Notes: generated from the sequence alone by a model not told the origin. A DNA stretch of 43,009 nucleotides from a virus (IMGVR_UViG_3300037502_001819:1-43009), one strand, 5' to 3'; shown: positions 5,577 to 12,947, counted from the first letter of the stretch. Translations and numbers: made by a program.

Positions 5577-5776
5577 GCAACGTAATCCCCCTCAAGAAAT
5601 CTACCTATCTCCTGCCAGATGACGAATTCGAAGCCCTCCTGCAGGAAGTAATCATCCACGGCCGCAAGTTCCACGACTTCACCTGCTATCCGGCGGTGAT
5701 GCGCAAGGTGCTTGGCGACGCACTGAAGAGAGACAAGCGCGATGGAGATACCGAAAGAGGGCCTTCGGCTTCATAA
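5573..5776 (+). CDS. Small protein of unknown function upstream of ninB
   Basis: 67 residues, beginning MSNVIPLKKSTYLLPDDEF, helical and followed by a basic end. ATGA overlap with the previous gene, and a 35-bp overlap with ninB. Unrecognised. Probably part of the nin-like block by position. Confidence 0.65.
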   Translation: MSNVIPLKKSTYLLPDDEFEALLQEVIIHGRKFHDFTCYPAVMRKVLGDALKRDKRDGDTERGPSAS

Positions 5777-6197
5777 GAGCAACTTCAACGCCATCGGGCA
5801 ACAGCTTCAACCTCTGCTCGAATCCGGCGAATGTTACCGGCTAACCCTTAAGCCGTGGAAAGACAAACGCAGCCTTTCACAGAACGCACTTTCCCATGTC
5901 TGGTACGAGCAGCTCAGCGAATACCTCATTCGCCGCGGCAAAACCATCGCTACCAAAGAGTGGGTAAAAGACGCCATGAAACACACCTACCTCGGCTATG
6001 AGCAGCGGGAAATGGTTGATGTTGTCACTGGCGAGAAAACCACAATCAACTCGCTTCGCCATACCTCAGATCTGGATACGGGAGAGATGCATTTCTTCCT
6101 GACGCAGGTAGAGGGCTGGGCATTAAACGTCGGCTGCAAGCTGATGGTGCCGAGCGACAGCGAATATCAGAAGCTGAAGGACAAACAAAACCAATGA
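5742..6197 (+). CDS. ninB: NinB-like recombination protein
   Basis: 151 residues. The signature RSLSQNALSHVWYEQL at about 46-61 corresponds to the LxQNxxxW motif of lambda NinB (Orf), and it ends in a helical region. In lambda, NinB binds single-stranded DNA and SSB and helps RecBCD-independent recombination by substituting for RecFOR. Placed early in the nin block between the replication genes and ninE/ninG, the expected order. The start at 5742 overlaps the previous gene and no better one is seen. Confidence 0.8.
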   Translation: MEIPKEGLRLHKSNFNAIGQQLQPLLESGECYRLTLKPWKDKRSLSQNALSHVWYEQLSEYLIRRGKTIATKEWVKDAMKHTYLGYEQREMVDVVTGEKTTINSLRHTSDLDTGEMHFFLTQVEGWALNVGCKLMVPSDSEYQKLKDKQNQ

Positions 6198-6388
6198 CCC
6201 CATTCACCGATATTGGCGCAGCCATCGAAGAAGCTGCGTGGCTCGCTTTCGTCCATAAGAAACCTCACTGCGTATACCAGCGCTTTGGCGGCCTGATGGA
6301 AGTGCAGCCAGAGAACCCCGATCGCAATCCAATGTACACAACCGGCGCGCCCGGCATCGTGACTACCGAATACAGGAGCGCAGCATGA
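6194..6388 (+). CDS. Small phage protein of unknown function
   Basis: 64 residues (MTPFTDIGAAIEEAAWLAFVHKKPHCVYQ in two parts, then an Asn/Pro-rich loop). Similar short proteins with an N-terminal helix followed by a HKxPHxVY segment are common in enterobacterial phages, but I know no function. Overlaps ninB and the next gene by four bases each (ATGA). Confidence 0.65.
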   Translation: MTPFTDIGAAIEEAAWLAFVHKKPHCVYQRFGGLMEVQPENPDRNPMYTTGAPGIVTTEYRSAA

Positions 6389-6675
6389 CCGGTAAGCGCC
6401 TCACAGAAAAAGAAATCAATGCAATACGCAAGATGGCTAAGACGATGTCGACGGCAGAAATAAGTCGCAAAACAGGTCGCTCTTATAGTGCGATTTACAG
6501 TGCTGCTGCGCGGCACGGAATTTCGTTCGAAGTCAGTTGTGTGCAGCACCACACTGGGTCAGAGGGAAGAGAGATTGTGCGTCTGCGCAACTCAGGCATG
6601 ACGTACCCTCAGATAGCAAAGACGACGGGCGTAAACGTTTCATCCTGCCGGTATCTGTACAGGACTTACGCATGA
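6385..6675 (+). CDS. Helix-turn-helix DNA-binding protein
   Basis: 96 residues with two helix-turn-helix-like segments: MSTAEISRKTGRSYSAIYSAA at about 20-40 and MTYPQIAKTTGVNVSSCRYL at about 72-91. The double layout suggests a small DNA binder or regulator. Target unknown. Coupled to both neighbours by ATGA overlaps and located just before ninE. Confidence 0.7.
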   Translation: MTGKRLTEKEINAIRKMAKTMSTAEISRKTGRSYSAIYSAAARHGISFEVSCVQHHTGSEGREIVRLRNSGMTYPQIAKTTGVNVSSCRYLYRTYA

Positions 6676-6848
6676 GCAGGCAAAGGAAGTCGCCAACGCA
6701 AATCATCATGGATCACATGATATTCCTGCCCACCAAAAGAACCCGCAGCAAACGCAAGCCCATCCCATCAGCCAGTGAGGTAGTCACCTATGACCACTGT
6801 TATCAGCTGCTGAAAGCTAAATGGGATCGCATGAGGAAGTCACGATGA
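6672..6848 (+). CDS. ninE: NinE family protein
   Basis: 58 residues. Strong visible likeness to lambda NinE: MSRQRKSPTQII against MRRQRRSITDII, and FLPTKRTRSKRKPIP against YLPTKR-R-KRKPIP, with the same length and basic character. Function of NinE is unknown. Lies within the nin block and shares ATGA overlaps with its neighbours. Confidence 0.88.
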   Translation: MSRQRKSPTQIIMDHMIFLPTKRTRSKRKPIPSASEVVTYDHCYQLLKAKWDRMRKSR

Positions 6849-7048
6849 AAGGTACAAATGCTTACGACCTATATCACCTGCACCGAAAAGAGATTGACCG
6901 GCAGCACTATGCCTATGCACGCAACATCAGGGGAAGGCATTACCGAAACCAACTGAGGCCTTTTCTGCGCGCGCTCGACGACCGAATCAGGGCAAAGGTT
7001 TGGCCGCGAGGAAGAGCGTATCTGCGAGTGCTGAGGTATCTGTCATGA
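6845..7048 (+). CDS. Small basic phage protein of unknown function
   Basis: 67 residues, strongly basic and aromatic (DRQHYAYARNIRGRHYRNQLR). No domain recognised. The basic character suggests a nucleic-acid-associated role, which is only a guess. ATGA overlaps with ninE and with the 27-residue frame that follows. Confidence 0.65.
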   Translation: MKGTNAYDLYHLHRKEIDRQHYAYARNIRGRHYRNQLRPFLRALDDRIRAKVWPRGRAYLRVLRYLS

Positions 7049-7128
7049 AAGAACGCTGCCAGCGCTGCTACACCATCCTCACAAGCGAAGATAAACATCA
7101 CTACGGAGAAAATCATGCTTCCAATTGA
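7045..7128 (+). CDS. 27-residue CxxC microprotein
   Basis: MKERCQRCYTILTSEDKHHY followed by GENHASN. It has one CxxC and two adjacent histidines, a possible minimal zinc knuckle. It begins at an ATGA overlap with the previous stop and overlaps the next gene by 14 bases. Very short, so it may be only a coupling leader for the gene at 7115, but tiny CxxC proteins are common in nin regions. Confidence 0.4.
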   Translation: MKERCQRCYTILTSEDKHHYGENHASN

Positions 7129-7354
7129 GACCCAATGCGCAGACGAGCTTGCCGATGTTTTAGATTCAATCGGGGAGCGAGGTGAGGAGCCAATGCTTTA
7201 CCTCCTGAGTTATCTGCATGGATACCTTGAGGCTGTAAGTGCTGGAGAGGAGAGAATCCCCTTTGTAATGGACCTAGGCGGGACCGGTCTTCGAATAGAA
7301 ATTATTGACGATATGGATGAGTACGGAGACGAGCAATTTGGGAGGCTGCACTAA
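7115..7354 (+). CDS. Small acidic protein of unknown function
   Basis: 79 residues, acidic (IEIIDDMDEYGDEQF at the end). Ribosome site GGAGAAAATC precedes the ATG at 7115. No family recognised. Stop overlaps the HNH gene start (TAATG). Confidence 0.6.
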   Translation: MLPIETQCADELADVLDSIGERGEEPMLYLLSYLHGYLEAVSAGEERIPFVMDLGGTGLRIEIIDDMDEYGDEQFGRLH

Positions 7355-7875
7355 TGGCTACTAATGCGAAAGAATGGAAATTGACTCATGACCGCTTAAC
7401 TCATCTGTTCACTTATGACCAAAAAACTGGTGAGTTCGTGCGAAGGGTTTATCTCTGGGGCCCGGCACAAGCTGGAATGAGGGTAGGATCAAAGCATTCA
7501 TGCGGCTATCTGGAATGCATGATTGATGGGGAGCGATACTTCCTGCACAGGCTGGCATGGTTTTACGTTCACAAAAAATGGCCAGATGGGGTGATTGACC
7601 ACATAAACCATGACAGAAAAGATAACCGGATCTCAAACCTTAGAGATGTAAGCCCGCAAGGTAACGTGGTCAACTCTTCATTAAAATGTACAAATAAAAC
7701 AGGACATAAAGGAATATATATATGCAGCAGGACTGGGAAATACGTAGCACAAATCACTTTCAATTATAAATGCAGGCATCTCGGAACTTTTGAGCTGTTA
7801 GAGCACGCCGTTCAGGCAAGGCAAGCGGCAGAAAAAGAAATCCATAAGCTGGTTTATGGAGGTGAAGATGACTGA
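7354..7875 (+). CDS. HNH homing-type endonuclease with AP2 domain (first copy)
   Basis: 173 residues. HNH_3-type core: FLHRLAWFYVHKK, then VIDHINHDRKDNRISNLRDVS with the DHINHD and N residues of the metal site, then an AP2-like DNA-binding segment (GIYICSRTGKYVAQITF, then HLGTFELLEHAVQARQAAE). Such free-standing enzymes are usually mobile genes that spread by cutting uninvaded relatives. It interrupts the block of small nin-region genes and is related to the second copy at 8841-9491. Confidence 0.88.
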   Translation: MATNAKEWKLTHDRLTHLFTYDQKTGEFVRRVYLWGPAQAGMRVGSKHSCGYLECMIDGERYFLHRLAWFYVHKKWPDGVIDHINHDRKDNRISNLRDVSPQGNVVNSSLKCTNKTGHKGIYICSRTGKYVAQITFNYKCRHLGTFELLEHAVQARQAAEKEIHKLVYGGEDD

Positions 7876-7942
7876 CTCCGACTGGATTGGGTTGTTTCTG
7901 CTGAGCATCATCATCGCTGGCTGCATGGGAGGGAGAAGGTAA
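7868..7942 (+). CDS. 24-residue single-span membrane microprotein
   Basis: MTDSDWIGLFLLSIIIAGCM then GGRR: a short polar start, one hydrophobic span and a basic tail. GGAGGT lies four bases before the ATG. Overlaps the HNH gene's end and the next gene's start (TAATG), so it is tightly packed. A similar microprotein (SDWI start, IAG, GG end) is encoded at 42108-42182. Function unknown. Confidence 0.6.
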   Translation: MTDSDWIGLFLLSIIIAGCMGGRR

Positions 7943-8139
7943 TGCTCAAAGCAAAATCGCTCGCAAAATTTCACCTGATTGCCGCTTTAGCCTGGGCCGT
8001 TCTGACGCTACCGACGCTGATTTGGTGGAAAGAGAGCATCCTCTGGGTTTCCCTGATGACCATCTACGCCATCGTTGTAGCTCACCTTGCGGCCTACAGT
8101 GCAGCGCACGCTGAGAAGGAGCAGAAGAGAAATGGCTAA
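7942..8139 (+). CDS. Two-span membrane protein of unknown function
   Basis: 65 residues with two hydrophobic segments (about 10-28 and 33-52) and a charged tail (HAEKEQKRNG). Predicted inner-membrane protein. The start overlaps the previous stop, and it overlaps ninG by eight bases. Similar short membrane proteins are found next to ninG in other phages. No function known. Confidence 0.7.
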   Translation: MLKAKSLAKFHLIAALAWAVLTLPTLIWWKESILWVSLMTIYAIVVAHLAAYSAAHAEKEQKRNG

Positions 8140-8758
8140 AGGCATCAAGCCGCCGAAGCCGAAGACCTGCCCCATATGCTCTACCGAATACACCCCTCGA
8201 AGTTCTCTCCAGAAAGTCTGCCACAACTACAAATGCGCCATTGCGTTCAACAAGAAACGCGATGAGGAACTTGCTGCGCGTGATAAACGCAAGCAGGAGC
8301 GTCTACAGCGCGATGATTTGCGGCAACGAAGGGAGAGGCTCAAGGGCAAGCCGGAATGGAACAGAGAGGCTCAGGCAGCGGTTAACAGGTACATATTCTG
8401 GCGTGATTACGGCAAGCCCTGCATCTCATGCGGCCGGCAGCTCAATTACGGCGTTCGTGGCGGAGCAGTAGACGCAAGCCATTACCGATCGCGTGGTGCA
8501 GCACCATGGCTCCGCTTCAACGTTTTCAACAATAACGCTAGCTGCGTTCCCTGCAACAGAGACTTATCAGGCAATCCGATCCCCTACCGCATCAACCTCA
8601 TCAAAAAGTACGGCATCGAGAGGGTTGAGCGCATCGAGCACGACAACACCGTACGCAAATTCGATATCGACTACCTGAAACGGGTGAAGAGCATCTTCAC
8701 GCGGCGGGCACGTCATTACGAAAAATTGCGTAAGCGCCAGATGGAGATAGCAGCATGA
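8132..8758 (+). CDS. ninG: NinG (Rap-like) recombination nuclease
   Basis: 208 residues. N-terminal zinc motif CPICSTEY...CHNYKC, a long basic helical region, then CISCGRQL and a C-terminal DASHYRSRGAAPWLRFN...CVPCNRDLSGN, the hallmark of NinG. Lambda NinG/Rap is a structure-specific endonuclease that cuts recombination intermediates. The ATG at 8132 is chosen because family proteins start MAK-KxP near the first zinc motif. It is followed by a small overlapping frame and the second HNH gene. Confidence 0.93.
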   Translation: MAKGIKPPKPKTCPICSTEYTPRSSLQKVCHNYKCAIAFNKKRDEELAARDKRKQERLQRDDLRQRRERLKGKPEWNREAQAAVNRYIFWRDYGKPCISCGRQLNYGVRGGAVDASHYRSRGAAPWLRFNVFNNNASCVPCNRDLSGNPIPYRINLIKKYGIERVERIEHDNTVRKFDIDYLKRVKSIFTRRARHYEKLRKRQMEIAA

Positions 8759-8844
8759 GTGAATCCCTCAGGAAGAAATGGAAAATGCTGCGGCTGATGA
8801 AGCTGCGCGGCATGTACGAAATCAGAATGGAGAAAGAGTCATGA
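8755..8844 (+). CDS. 29-residue basic microprotein
   Basis: Begins MSESLRKKWKMLRLMKLRGM and is strongly basic and helical. It bridges ninG and the second HNH gene with four-base ATGA overlaps at both ends, the pattern of coupled translation. Could be a real microprotein or only a coupling frame. Confidence 0.4.
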   Translation: MSESLRKKWKMLRLMKLRGMYEIRMEKES

Positions 8845-9491
8845 AGTTATGCGCAGCACCTGGTTGCGACCGAAAACATGCGGCACATGGATATTGCAAC
8901 ATGCACCGACAGAGGATGCTGAGGGAAGGGCATCTTGAGCTTAAATCAAGTCAGGTGAAAGAACTAAATCAACAAACGCTTCAGCAGCTTCTCCATTACC
9001 AAGCAGATACAGGAATATTTACTTGGAAGGTGAAGATAAAGGGGTGTGTAAATCCGGGAGATATTGCGGGGTGTATCGACAAACAGGGTTATAGGGTTAT
9101 CCGAATATTCAACAAAAATAGAAAAGCGCATCGATTGGCATGGCTTTACGTTTATGGGGAACAACCCAAGCTTCTTGACCATATTGACCGAAATAGGTCA
9201 AACAACGCCATTTCAAATCTCCGCATAGCAACGCAGCGAGAAAATACGATAAACCGTTCATCTCTGAGTAATAACGCCTCCGGATTTACAGGTGTTCTCT
9301 GGCATGCGAAGGCAAAAAAATGGGAGGCGATGGTTACCGTAAAGGGGCAGAGAATTTATCTGGGGCTTTTTACTGACCCTTTTGAAGCTGCACAGGCGCG
9401 CGAGCAGTACTGCCAAAAAAATCTTGGCGAGTTTTATAAATCCGATCTCCGCAACACAGCAAAACTACTGGGGGTTAAGCATGCAATCTGA
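8841..9491 (+). CDS. HNH homing-type endonuclease with AP2 domain (second copy)
   Basis: 216 residues. N-terminal zinc-like CAAPGCDRKHAAHGYCNMH motif, then an HNH_3 core (AHRLAWLYVYGE, LLDHIDRNRSNNAISNLRIAT) and an AP2-like C-terminus (GFTGVLWHAKAKKWEAM, YLGLFTDPFEAAQAR). Related to the enzyme at 7354-7875 but with the extra N-terminal domain. Probably a mobile endonuclease gene lying between ninG and the DUF1133 gene. Overlaps the latter by 11 bases. Confidence 0.85.
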   Translation: MKLCAAPGCDRKHAAHGYCNMHRQRMLREGHLELKSSQVKELNQQTLQQLLHYQADTGIFTWKVKIKGCVNPGDIAGCIDKQGYRVIRIFNKNRKAHRLAWLYVYGEQPKLLDHIDRNRSNNAISNLRIATQRENTINRSSLSNNASGFTGVLWHAKAKKWEAMVTVKGQRIYLGLFTDPFEAAQAREQYCQKNLGEFYKSDLRNTAKLLGVKHAI

Positions 9492-10095
9492 CGCACTCGC
9501 ACAGCTGGCGCAGGTAATGCGCAAATCAGACCTGAAGAAGCGATACCTCCACCCTGTAAAGCTCATCACTCCACTGCAGTCTGCATGGGTGCGCTGCCTG
9601 CTAGATATGTGGGGCGAGAAGTACGGCGGCCACGTTGGGCCCGACAGCGGCAAGGTAAGCGTGATAGGGCGGCTGATGATTCGTAAGGAGTGGAACGACA
9701 GGGAGTCAGAGCGAATTATGGAAGTGGTGGAGAGCTTACATCAGCAGGGATACCGCGGTGATGACCTGTTCATCAAGGCAAAGCAAATCATTAACCCGCA
9801 GAACTCAGTCAGCAATCTTCTCGAGCGCGCCAACGAGCAAGAAGATGCCGACCTGGTTGAAACTGTAATCTGCCGTCTCTTTGCACCAAATAACCCGATC
9901 CGACATGTAGCAATTAAATACTACTGCGAGCGCAAATGCTCGCAAGATATCGCGGTAGAGCTGGCGAGGCTCACCGGCATCGATAGTCAGTCAGCGTGGA
10001 GGCGCATTAAGTGGTGCAGAGAGCTACTTGAAGCAAGCGTATTTCACGCTATCGTGTTCGAACTGGAGGCTAACAAGCAGAAGATTGCAGCTTAA
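9481..10095 (+). CDS. DUF1133 family protein, putative late-gene antiterminator
   Basis: 204 residues. The central SAWVRCLLDMWGEKYGGHVG is typical of DUF1133, and the C-terminus has a helix-turn-helix-like region (CSQDIAVELARLTGIDSQSAWRRIKWCREL). It is the last gene of the early operon, directly before the late leader and lysis genes, exactly where Q sits in lambda, and no other Q candidate exists. A Q-like role is inferred from family and position. The ATG at 9481 is used because upstream codons lie within the HNH gene. Confidence 0.8.
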   Translation: MQSDALAQLAQVMRKSDLKKRYLHPVKLITPLQSAWVRCLLDMWGEKYGGHVGPDSGKVSVIGRLMIRKEWNDRESERIMEVVESLHQQGYRGDDLFIKAKQIINPQNSVSNLLERANEQEDADLVETVICRLFAPNNPIRHVAIKYYCERKCSQDIAVELARLTGIDSQSAWRRIKWCRELLEASVFHAIVFELEANKQKIAA

Positions 10096-10149
10096 ATCGG
10101 AGAACTCGCAAAAATAATTTGAAAACACAAAATGAAAGTGCTAGAGTTC

Positions 10150-10158
10150 TGATATGCT
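10150..10158 (+). promoter_or_regulatory. Candidate late promoter pR' (extended -10)
   Basis: TGATATGCT has the extended -10 form TGnTATxxT and lies 55 bp after the DUF1133 gene, followed about 65 bp downstream by an intrinsic terminator. No good -35 at 17 bp is visible, which an extended -10 can tolerate. Start would be near 10165. Confidence 0.4.
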
Positions 10159-10222
10159 CGCGGCAGTAGTCGTTGAGCAGTCAGTTCCATCACTATCTTG
10201 TGGATTCCAAAGAGCCTCACGA

Positions 10223-10247
10223 CCTCACCAGTCGGTGGGGCTTTTTT
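10223..10247 (+). terminator. Intrinsic terminator tR'-like
   Basis: CCTCACC-AGTC-GGTGGGG followed by CTTTTTT: a 7-bp stem, tetraloop and U-tract. It would stop the short transcript from the late promoter unless polymerase is modified by the Q-like protein. Confidence 0.75.
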
Positions 10248-10491
10248 ACGTTCTTCGCAACGGCAAGGGTTATTGGTGGGTGCTTTCGAGCGCCTTAGAG
10301 ACGCCGATTGCTCTTGGCCGTTGTGGTGAATTCGCAGGCTGATGCGCGGAAAGGAATGGCGACCTGTGCTCCTGCCATTTCAAATAATTGTCCATATGCC
10401 GGAGATCAGCACCGGCCACCACAACCAAATAAGCTCTGGGCAGACGTGCCAGGCCATTAATCGCAATTGCGTCAGAGCATCAAATTACAAG

Positions 10492-10515
10492 AGGTCGCCT
10501 ATGAGCGGCCTTTTT
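10492..10515 (+). terminator. Second terminator in the late leader
   Basis: AGGTCGC-CTATGA-GCGGCCT with a T5 tail: a 7-bp stem including one G-U pair. Probably a second stop that the antiterminated late transcript reads through. Confidence 0.6.
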
Positions 10516-10760
10516 CTGTTTAGCGACCTCCCGAATCCAAATCGTATTTCCCTGGCTGTGTGGGGAGGATCGCTCTTTTCTACGACGGATAGCCGCAATC
10601 GCGGCGTTCTCATTGTGATCAACTAAAGCTGCGTCGGGCATTTAGCGGCGGGAAGGCTCGAGGGGAGTTTCTCAGGTGACAGTGAGAAGTTTAACTCGGC
10701 TTGTTCTGTTCACAATGTCATCAATTCCTAAACAGAGTGAGCCTCCAGTTGGGGGATAGG

Positions 10761-11087
10761 ATGAAGCGACGCATGCCTTACAAATCAGATCCGGGCGTAC
10801 TGGCTGCAATGATAGCGCTGGGCATGACACTGCTTGGTGCAATAGCAGCATACGCCTACAAAGTTTTAAGCGGGGAAGCCTTCAGCTGGCGAACCCTGTG
10901 CCTTCAGGTAATTGTCTCTCTCTTTGCCGGCCTTCTGATGATGCTGCTCGCCAACTACTGGCAGTGGCCGCAAGAAGTGACTGGCGCTATCTGCGGTATG
11001 GCTGGCTGGTCTGGCTCATCGCTTATCAAGGCTCTTGAAAAGCGTTTCCTGCAAAAAGCAGCGGGGGATGCGGGAGTTGCAGAATGA
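10761..11087 (+). CDS. Phage holin (three-span type)
   Basis: 108 residues with about three hydrophobic segments (roughly 12-35, 44-66 and 72-90) and a charged C-terminus (KALEKRFLQKAA). The start MKRRMPYKSDPGV resembles the MPYKxDPG start of a common enterobacterial holin family. Holins form inner-membrane holes that release the endolysin. First gene of the lysis block, behind GGGGGATAGG, and overlapping the endolysin start (ATGA). A second ATG at 10773 is an alternative start and could allow dual-start timing control. Confidence 0.82.
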   Translation: MKRRMPYKSDPGVLAAMIALGMTLLGAIAAYAYKVLSGEAFSWRTLCLQVIVSLFAGLLMMLLANYWQWPQEVTGAICGMAGWSGSSLIKALEKRFLQKAAGDAGVAE

Positions 11088-11713
11088 TTACCCGTGACCA
11101 GTTCAAGAAAGCCACCGCAATTAGCGATGCGCTGGCGACCAGATGGTATCCGCACCTGACTGCTGCGATGGAGGAATTTGGGATCAACACTCCAAAGCGC
11201 CAGGCATATTTCATAGCCCAAATCGGAACGGAATCGGGCGGGTTCACTGTAGTGAGCGAAAGCCTGAATTACTCAGTCGCCGGGCTCGCCATCTTCGGCG
11301 CACGCCTCACTGCAGCTCAGCGAGAACAACTTGGGCGTAAGCCGGGAGAGCCGGCCCTTTCTCAGCAGCGTCAGGCAGCTATTGCCAATCTGGTTTATGG
11401 CGGGAGATACGGTAATAACCTGAACGGCGACGGATGGAAGTATCGCGGTCGCGGGCTGAAGCAAGTGACCTTCCATGATAATTACGAAGTGTGCGGAAAA
11501 GCCTTAAACCTTCCGCTGCTGACTAATCCTGATTTACTGCTGGAAGATGCTAATGCCGCGCGATCGGCTGGCTGGTTCTGGCATGCTAACGGCTGTAACC
11601 GATTTGCCGACGCTTCGGACATTACCGGACTGACCCGCAGGATTAACGGCGGGACAAACGGACTTCCTGATCGCATCGCGCGCACTAAGGTTGCAGAGCA
11701 GGTGCTTGTATGA
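11084..11713 (+). CDS. GH19 family endolysin
   Basis: 209 residues. Chitinase-class (GH19) lysozyme features: FIAQIGTESGGF with the catalytic Glu near residue 47, a second conserved part YGGRYGNNLNGDGWKYRGRGLKQVT, and FWHANGCNRFAD near the end. It cuts the glycan strands of peptidoglycan. No signal peptide or SAR segment is seen, so export depends on the holin. Lies between holin and spanin genes, with ATGA overlaps on both sides. Confidence 0.92.
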   Translation: MITRDQFKKATAISDALATRWYPHLTAAMEEFGINTPKRQAYFIAQIGTESGGFTVVSESLNYSVAGLAIFGARLTAAQREQLGRKPGEPALSQQRQAAIANLVYGGRYGNNLNGDGWKYRGRGLKQVTFHDNYEVCGKALNLPLLTNPDLLLEDANAARSAGWFWHANGCNRFADASDITGLTRRINGGTNGLPDRIARTKVAEQVLV

Positions 11714-12111
11714 CAGGAAAAGCAAGAATGGCCCGTTATCGCCGATTCATCCCAACTCTGTTTGCAGTGGTCATCATCGGCTTTGTGGGAAAGCTCTGGT
11801 ACGACAATGTGAACCTCACGGAGCGCAACAACCGCCTGCGTGAGCAATTCATTCTGGCGAATGAGCGGAACATGAAGTTTGCGGAAGGCATCGGTCCGAT
11901 TACGAAGCGGATCGACAGCCTGGCTACAACTCTGGATGAAGAAACCCGTCGCCGGTCAACAGCCGAAGCCCGTGCTAACTCGCTACAGAAAGAAAACGAG
12001 TTTCTGCGCAGCACCGGCAAGTGCTCTATCGCTATCGATCCGAACGCGGTGCAGAAGGGTGCTAAAGACCCCAGCGCCGTAATTATCCAGGCTGCGCCAG
12101 CGGAGCAGTGA
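11710..12111 (+). CDS. Membrane-anchored coiled-coil lysis-region protein
   Basis: 133 residues: one N-terminal membrane span (about 14-28, TLFAVVIIGFVGKLW), then a long coiled coil (NLTERNNRLREQF to KENEFLRS), then a short Ala/Pro-rich tail. This is the general plan of an inner-membrane spanin subunit. A second protein of the same plan follows, so this one may be an extra spanin-like factor or a lysis regulator. ATGA overlap with the endolysin. The later ATG at 11728 is an alternative start. Confidence 0.65.
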   Translation: MTGKARMARYRRFIPTLFAVVIIGFVGKLWYDNVNLTERNNRLREQFILANERNMKFAEGIGPITKRIDSLATTLDEETRRRSTAEARANSLQKENEFLRSTGKCSIAIDPNAVQKGAKDPSAVIIQAAPAEQ

Positions 12112-12112
12112 T

Positions 12113-12514
12113 ATGGACCTGACCCGGATTAAGTGGGGCGCGGTAACTGTCGGAGCACTGCTCCTGCTGGTCATCGCACTCTGCGTCACCGTAAAGCTCC
12201 AGTCCTCATCCAAAGCGCTGCTTACTCAGCAGAACGAGCAGCTGAAGCAGGAAAAGACATCAGCCGAAGCGATCACGACTAACGTCCTGAGGGCTACGGC
12301 ACTGTACAACGACATCGCCCAGGCAACCCACGATGATAATCAGGCCAGCAATGCAGAAAGCGAGCAAAGGGTGGTTGTCATCCGGGAGGCGCTTAAGGGC
12401 GACGGCTGCGCTGTGCAGCCTGTTCCTGCTGCCGCTGTTAACCAGCTGCGCGCGCACCGAGACAAAGTACGTTCAGGTTCCGCCAGTACAGATACCAGTA
12501 AGCCTGCTGGCTGA
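12113..12514 (+). CDS. Inner-membrane spanin (Rz-like, DUF2570 type)
   Basis: 133 residues with an N-terminal span (about 10-27, VTVGALLLLVIALCVTVKL), a coiled coil, and a periplasmic end GCAVQPVPAAAVNQLRAHRD typical of P2 LysB/DUF2570 proteins. I-spanins join an outer-membrane lipoprotein to fuse both membranes at lysis. The partner gene is embedded in the +1 frame at 12351-12653, the classic Rz/Rz1 layout. Confidence 0.8.
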   Translation: MDLTRIKWGAVTVGALLLLVIALCVTVKLQSSSKALLTQQNEQLKQEKTSAEAITTNVLRATALYNDIAQATHDDNQASNAESEQRVVVIREALKGDGCAVQPVPAAAVNQLRAHRDKVRSGSASTDTSKPAG

Positions 12515-12653
12515 CTGCGAAGTGCCGCTTATCCCTGACCCTTTTACATGGGGCGACAGCGTAGAGCTGAATGAGCGCCTTCTTAACTCGCTGGCTAACT
12601 GCAACCGCGATAAGGCGGCTATCCGCAAAATCGAACTGGAACGGCAGAAATGA
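12351..12653 (+). CDS. Outer-membrane spanin lipoprotein (Rz1/LysC-like), embedded
   Basis: 100 residues from the ATG at 12351. A basic start and hydrophobic stretch lead to the lipobox LLTSC, then CARTETKYVQVPPVQIPVSL and a longer tail with PLIPDPFTWGDSVELNERL, as in P2 LysC. About the first half lies inside the i-spanin gene in another frame, the rest extends beyond it. The upstream ATG at 12333 is possible but would lengthen the signal region. Overlaps the next gene (ATGA). Confidence 0.8.
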   Translation: MQKASKGWLSSGRRLRATAALCSLFLLPLLTSCARTETKYVQVPPVQIPVSLLADCEVPLIPDPFTWGDSVELNERLLNSLANCNRDKAAIRKIELERQK

Positions 12654-12907
12654 AAATCCTCGAATGGCTGAAAAGCCTGTTCATCCATCCCAAAGAAGAG
12701 AGCACCGAAATGTCAGAACCACTGAATGATGCAGCAACCGCACAGCCTGTAGCAGCAGCCGCAGCAGTAGCACCGCCCCCGGCAGCTGAAGTGAAAGCAG
12801 GTGTGCAGGACTTCGAAGCGGCACTGGCGTTTGTAGAGAGCGGCGTGTCTCAGTTGGGCGCAGCGGCTAAAGATGAATTGAAAGCTCTGGCAGTTAAATA
12901 TCTCTGA
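12650..12907 (+). CDS. Small Ala/Pro-rich protein of unknown function
   Basis: 85 residues: an amphipathic start (MKILEWLKSLFIHPKEES), a low-complexity Ala/Pro linker at about 30-48, and a conserved-looking helical end (DFEAALAFVESGVSQLGAAAKDEL split across the segment). Similar end segments occur in other phages next to lysis genes. Function unknown. Last gene of the lysis operon. Confidence 0.65.
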   Translation: MKILEWLKSLFIHPKEESTEMSEPLNDAATAQPVAAAAAVAPPPAAEVKAGVQDFEAALAFVESGVSQLGAAAKDELKALAVKYL

Positions 12908-12910
12908 TGC

Positions 12911-12947
12911 CATTACAGAAGCCACTCAATGAATGGCTTCGATAATG
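12911..12947. terminator. Long imperfect hairpin between convergent genes
   Basis: GAAGCCA-N9-TGGCTTC at 12918-12940, extended by CATTA/TAATG at the outer ends. No U-run on either strand. It lies between the lysis operon and the leftward gene at 12955-13224, so it may be a bidirectional pause or an mRNA end structure. Confidence 0.35.

Larger units (their letters stand above)
10096..10760 (+). other. Untranslated late leader region
   Basis: About 660 bp without a convincing gene. It holds a candidate late promoter (10150-10158), an intrinsic terminator 65 bp beyond it, a second terminator at 10492-10515, and a further leader up to the holin. Frames of 62 and 94 codons exist here but cross both terminators, lack ribosome sites and have unnatural composition. 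The layout matches a Q-dependent leader in which the modified polymerase passes both stops. Confidence 0.65.

Noticed and set aside
10154-10626. Two open frames of 62 and 94 codons in the late leader
   Set aside because: They cross strong terminators, have no ribosome sites and look unlike proteins; the region behaves as an untranslated leader.
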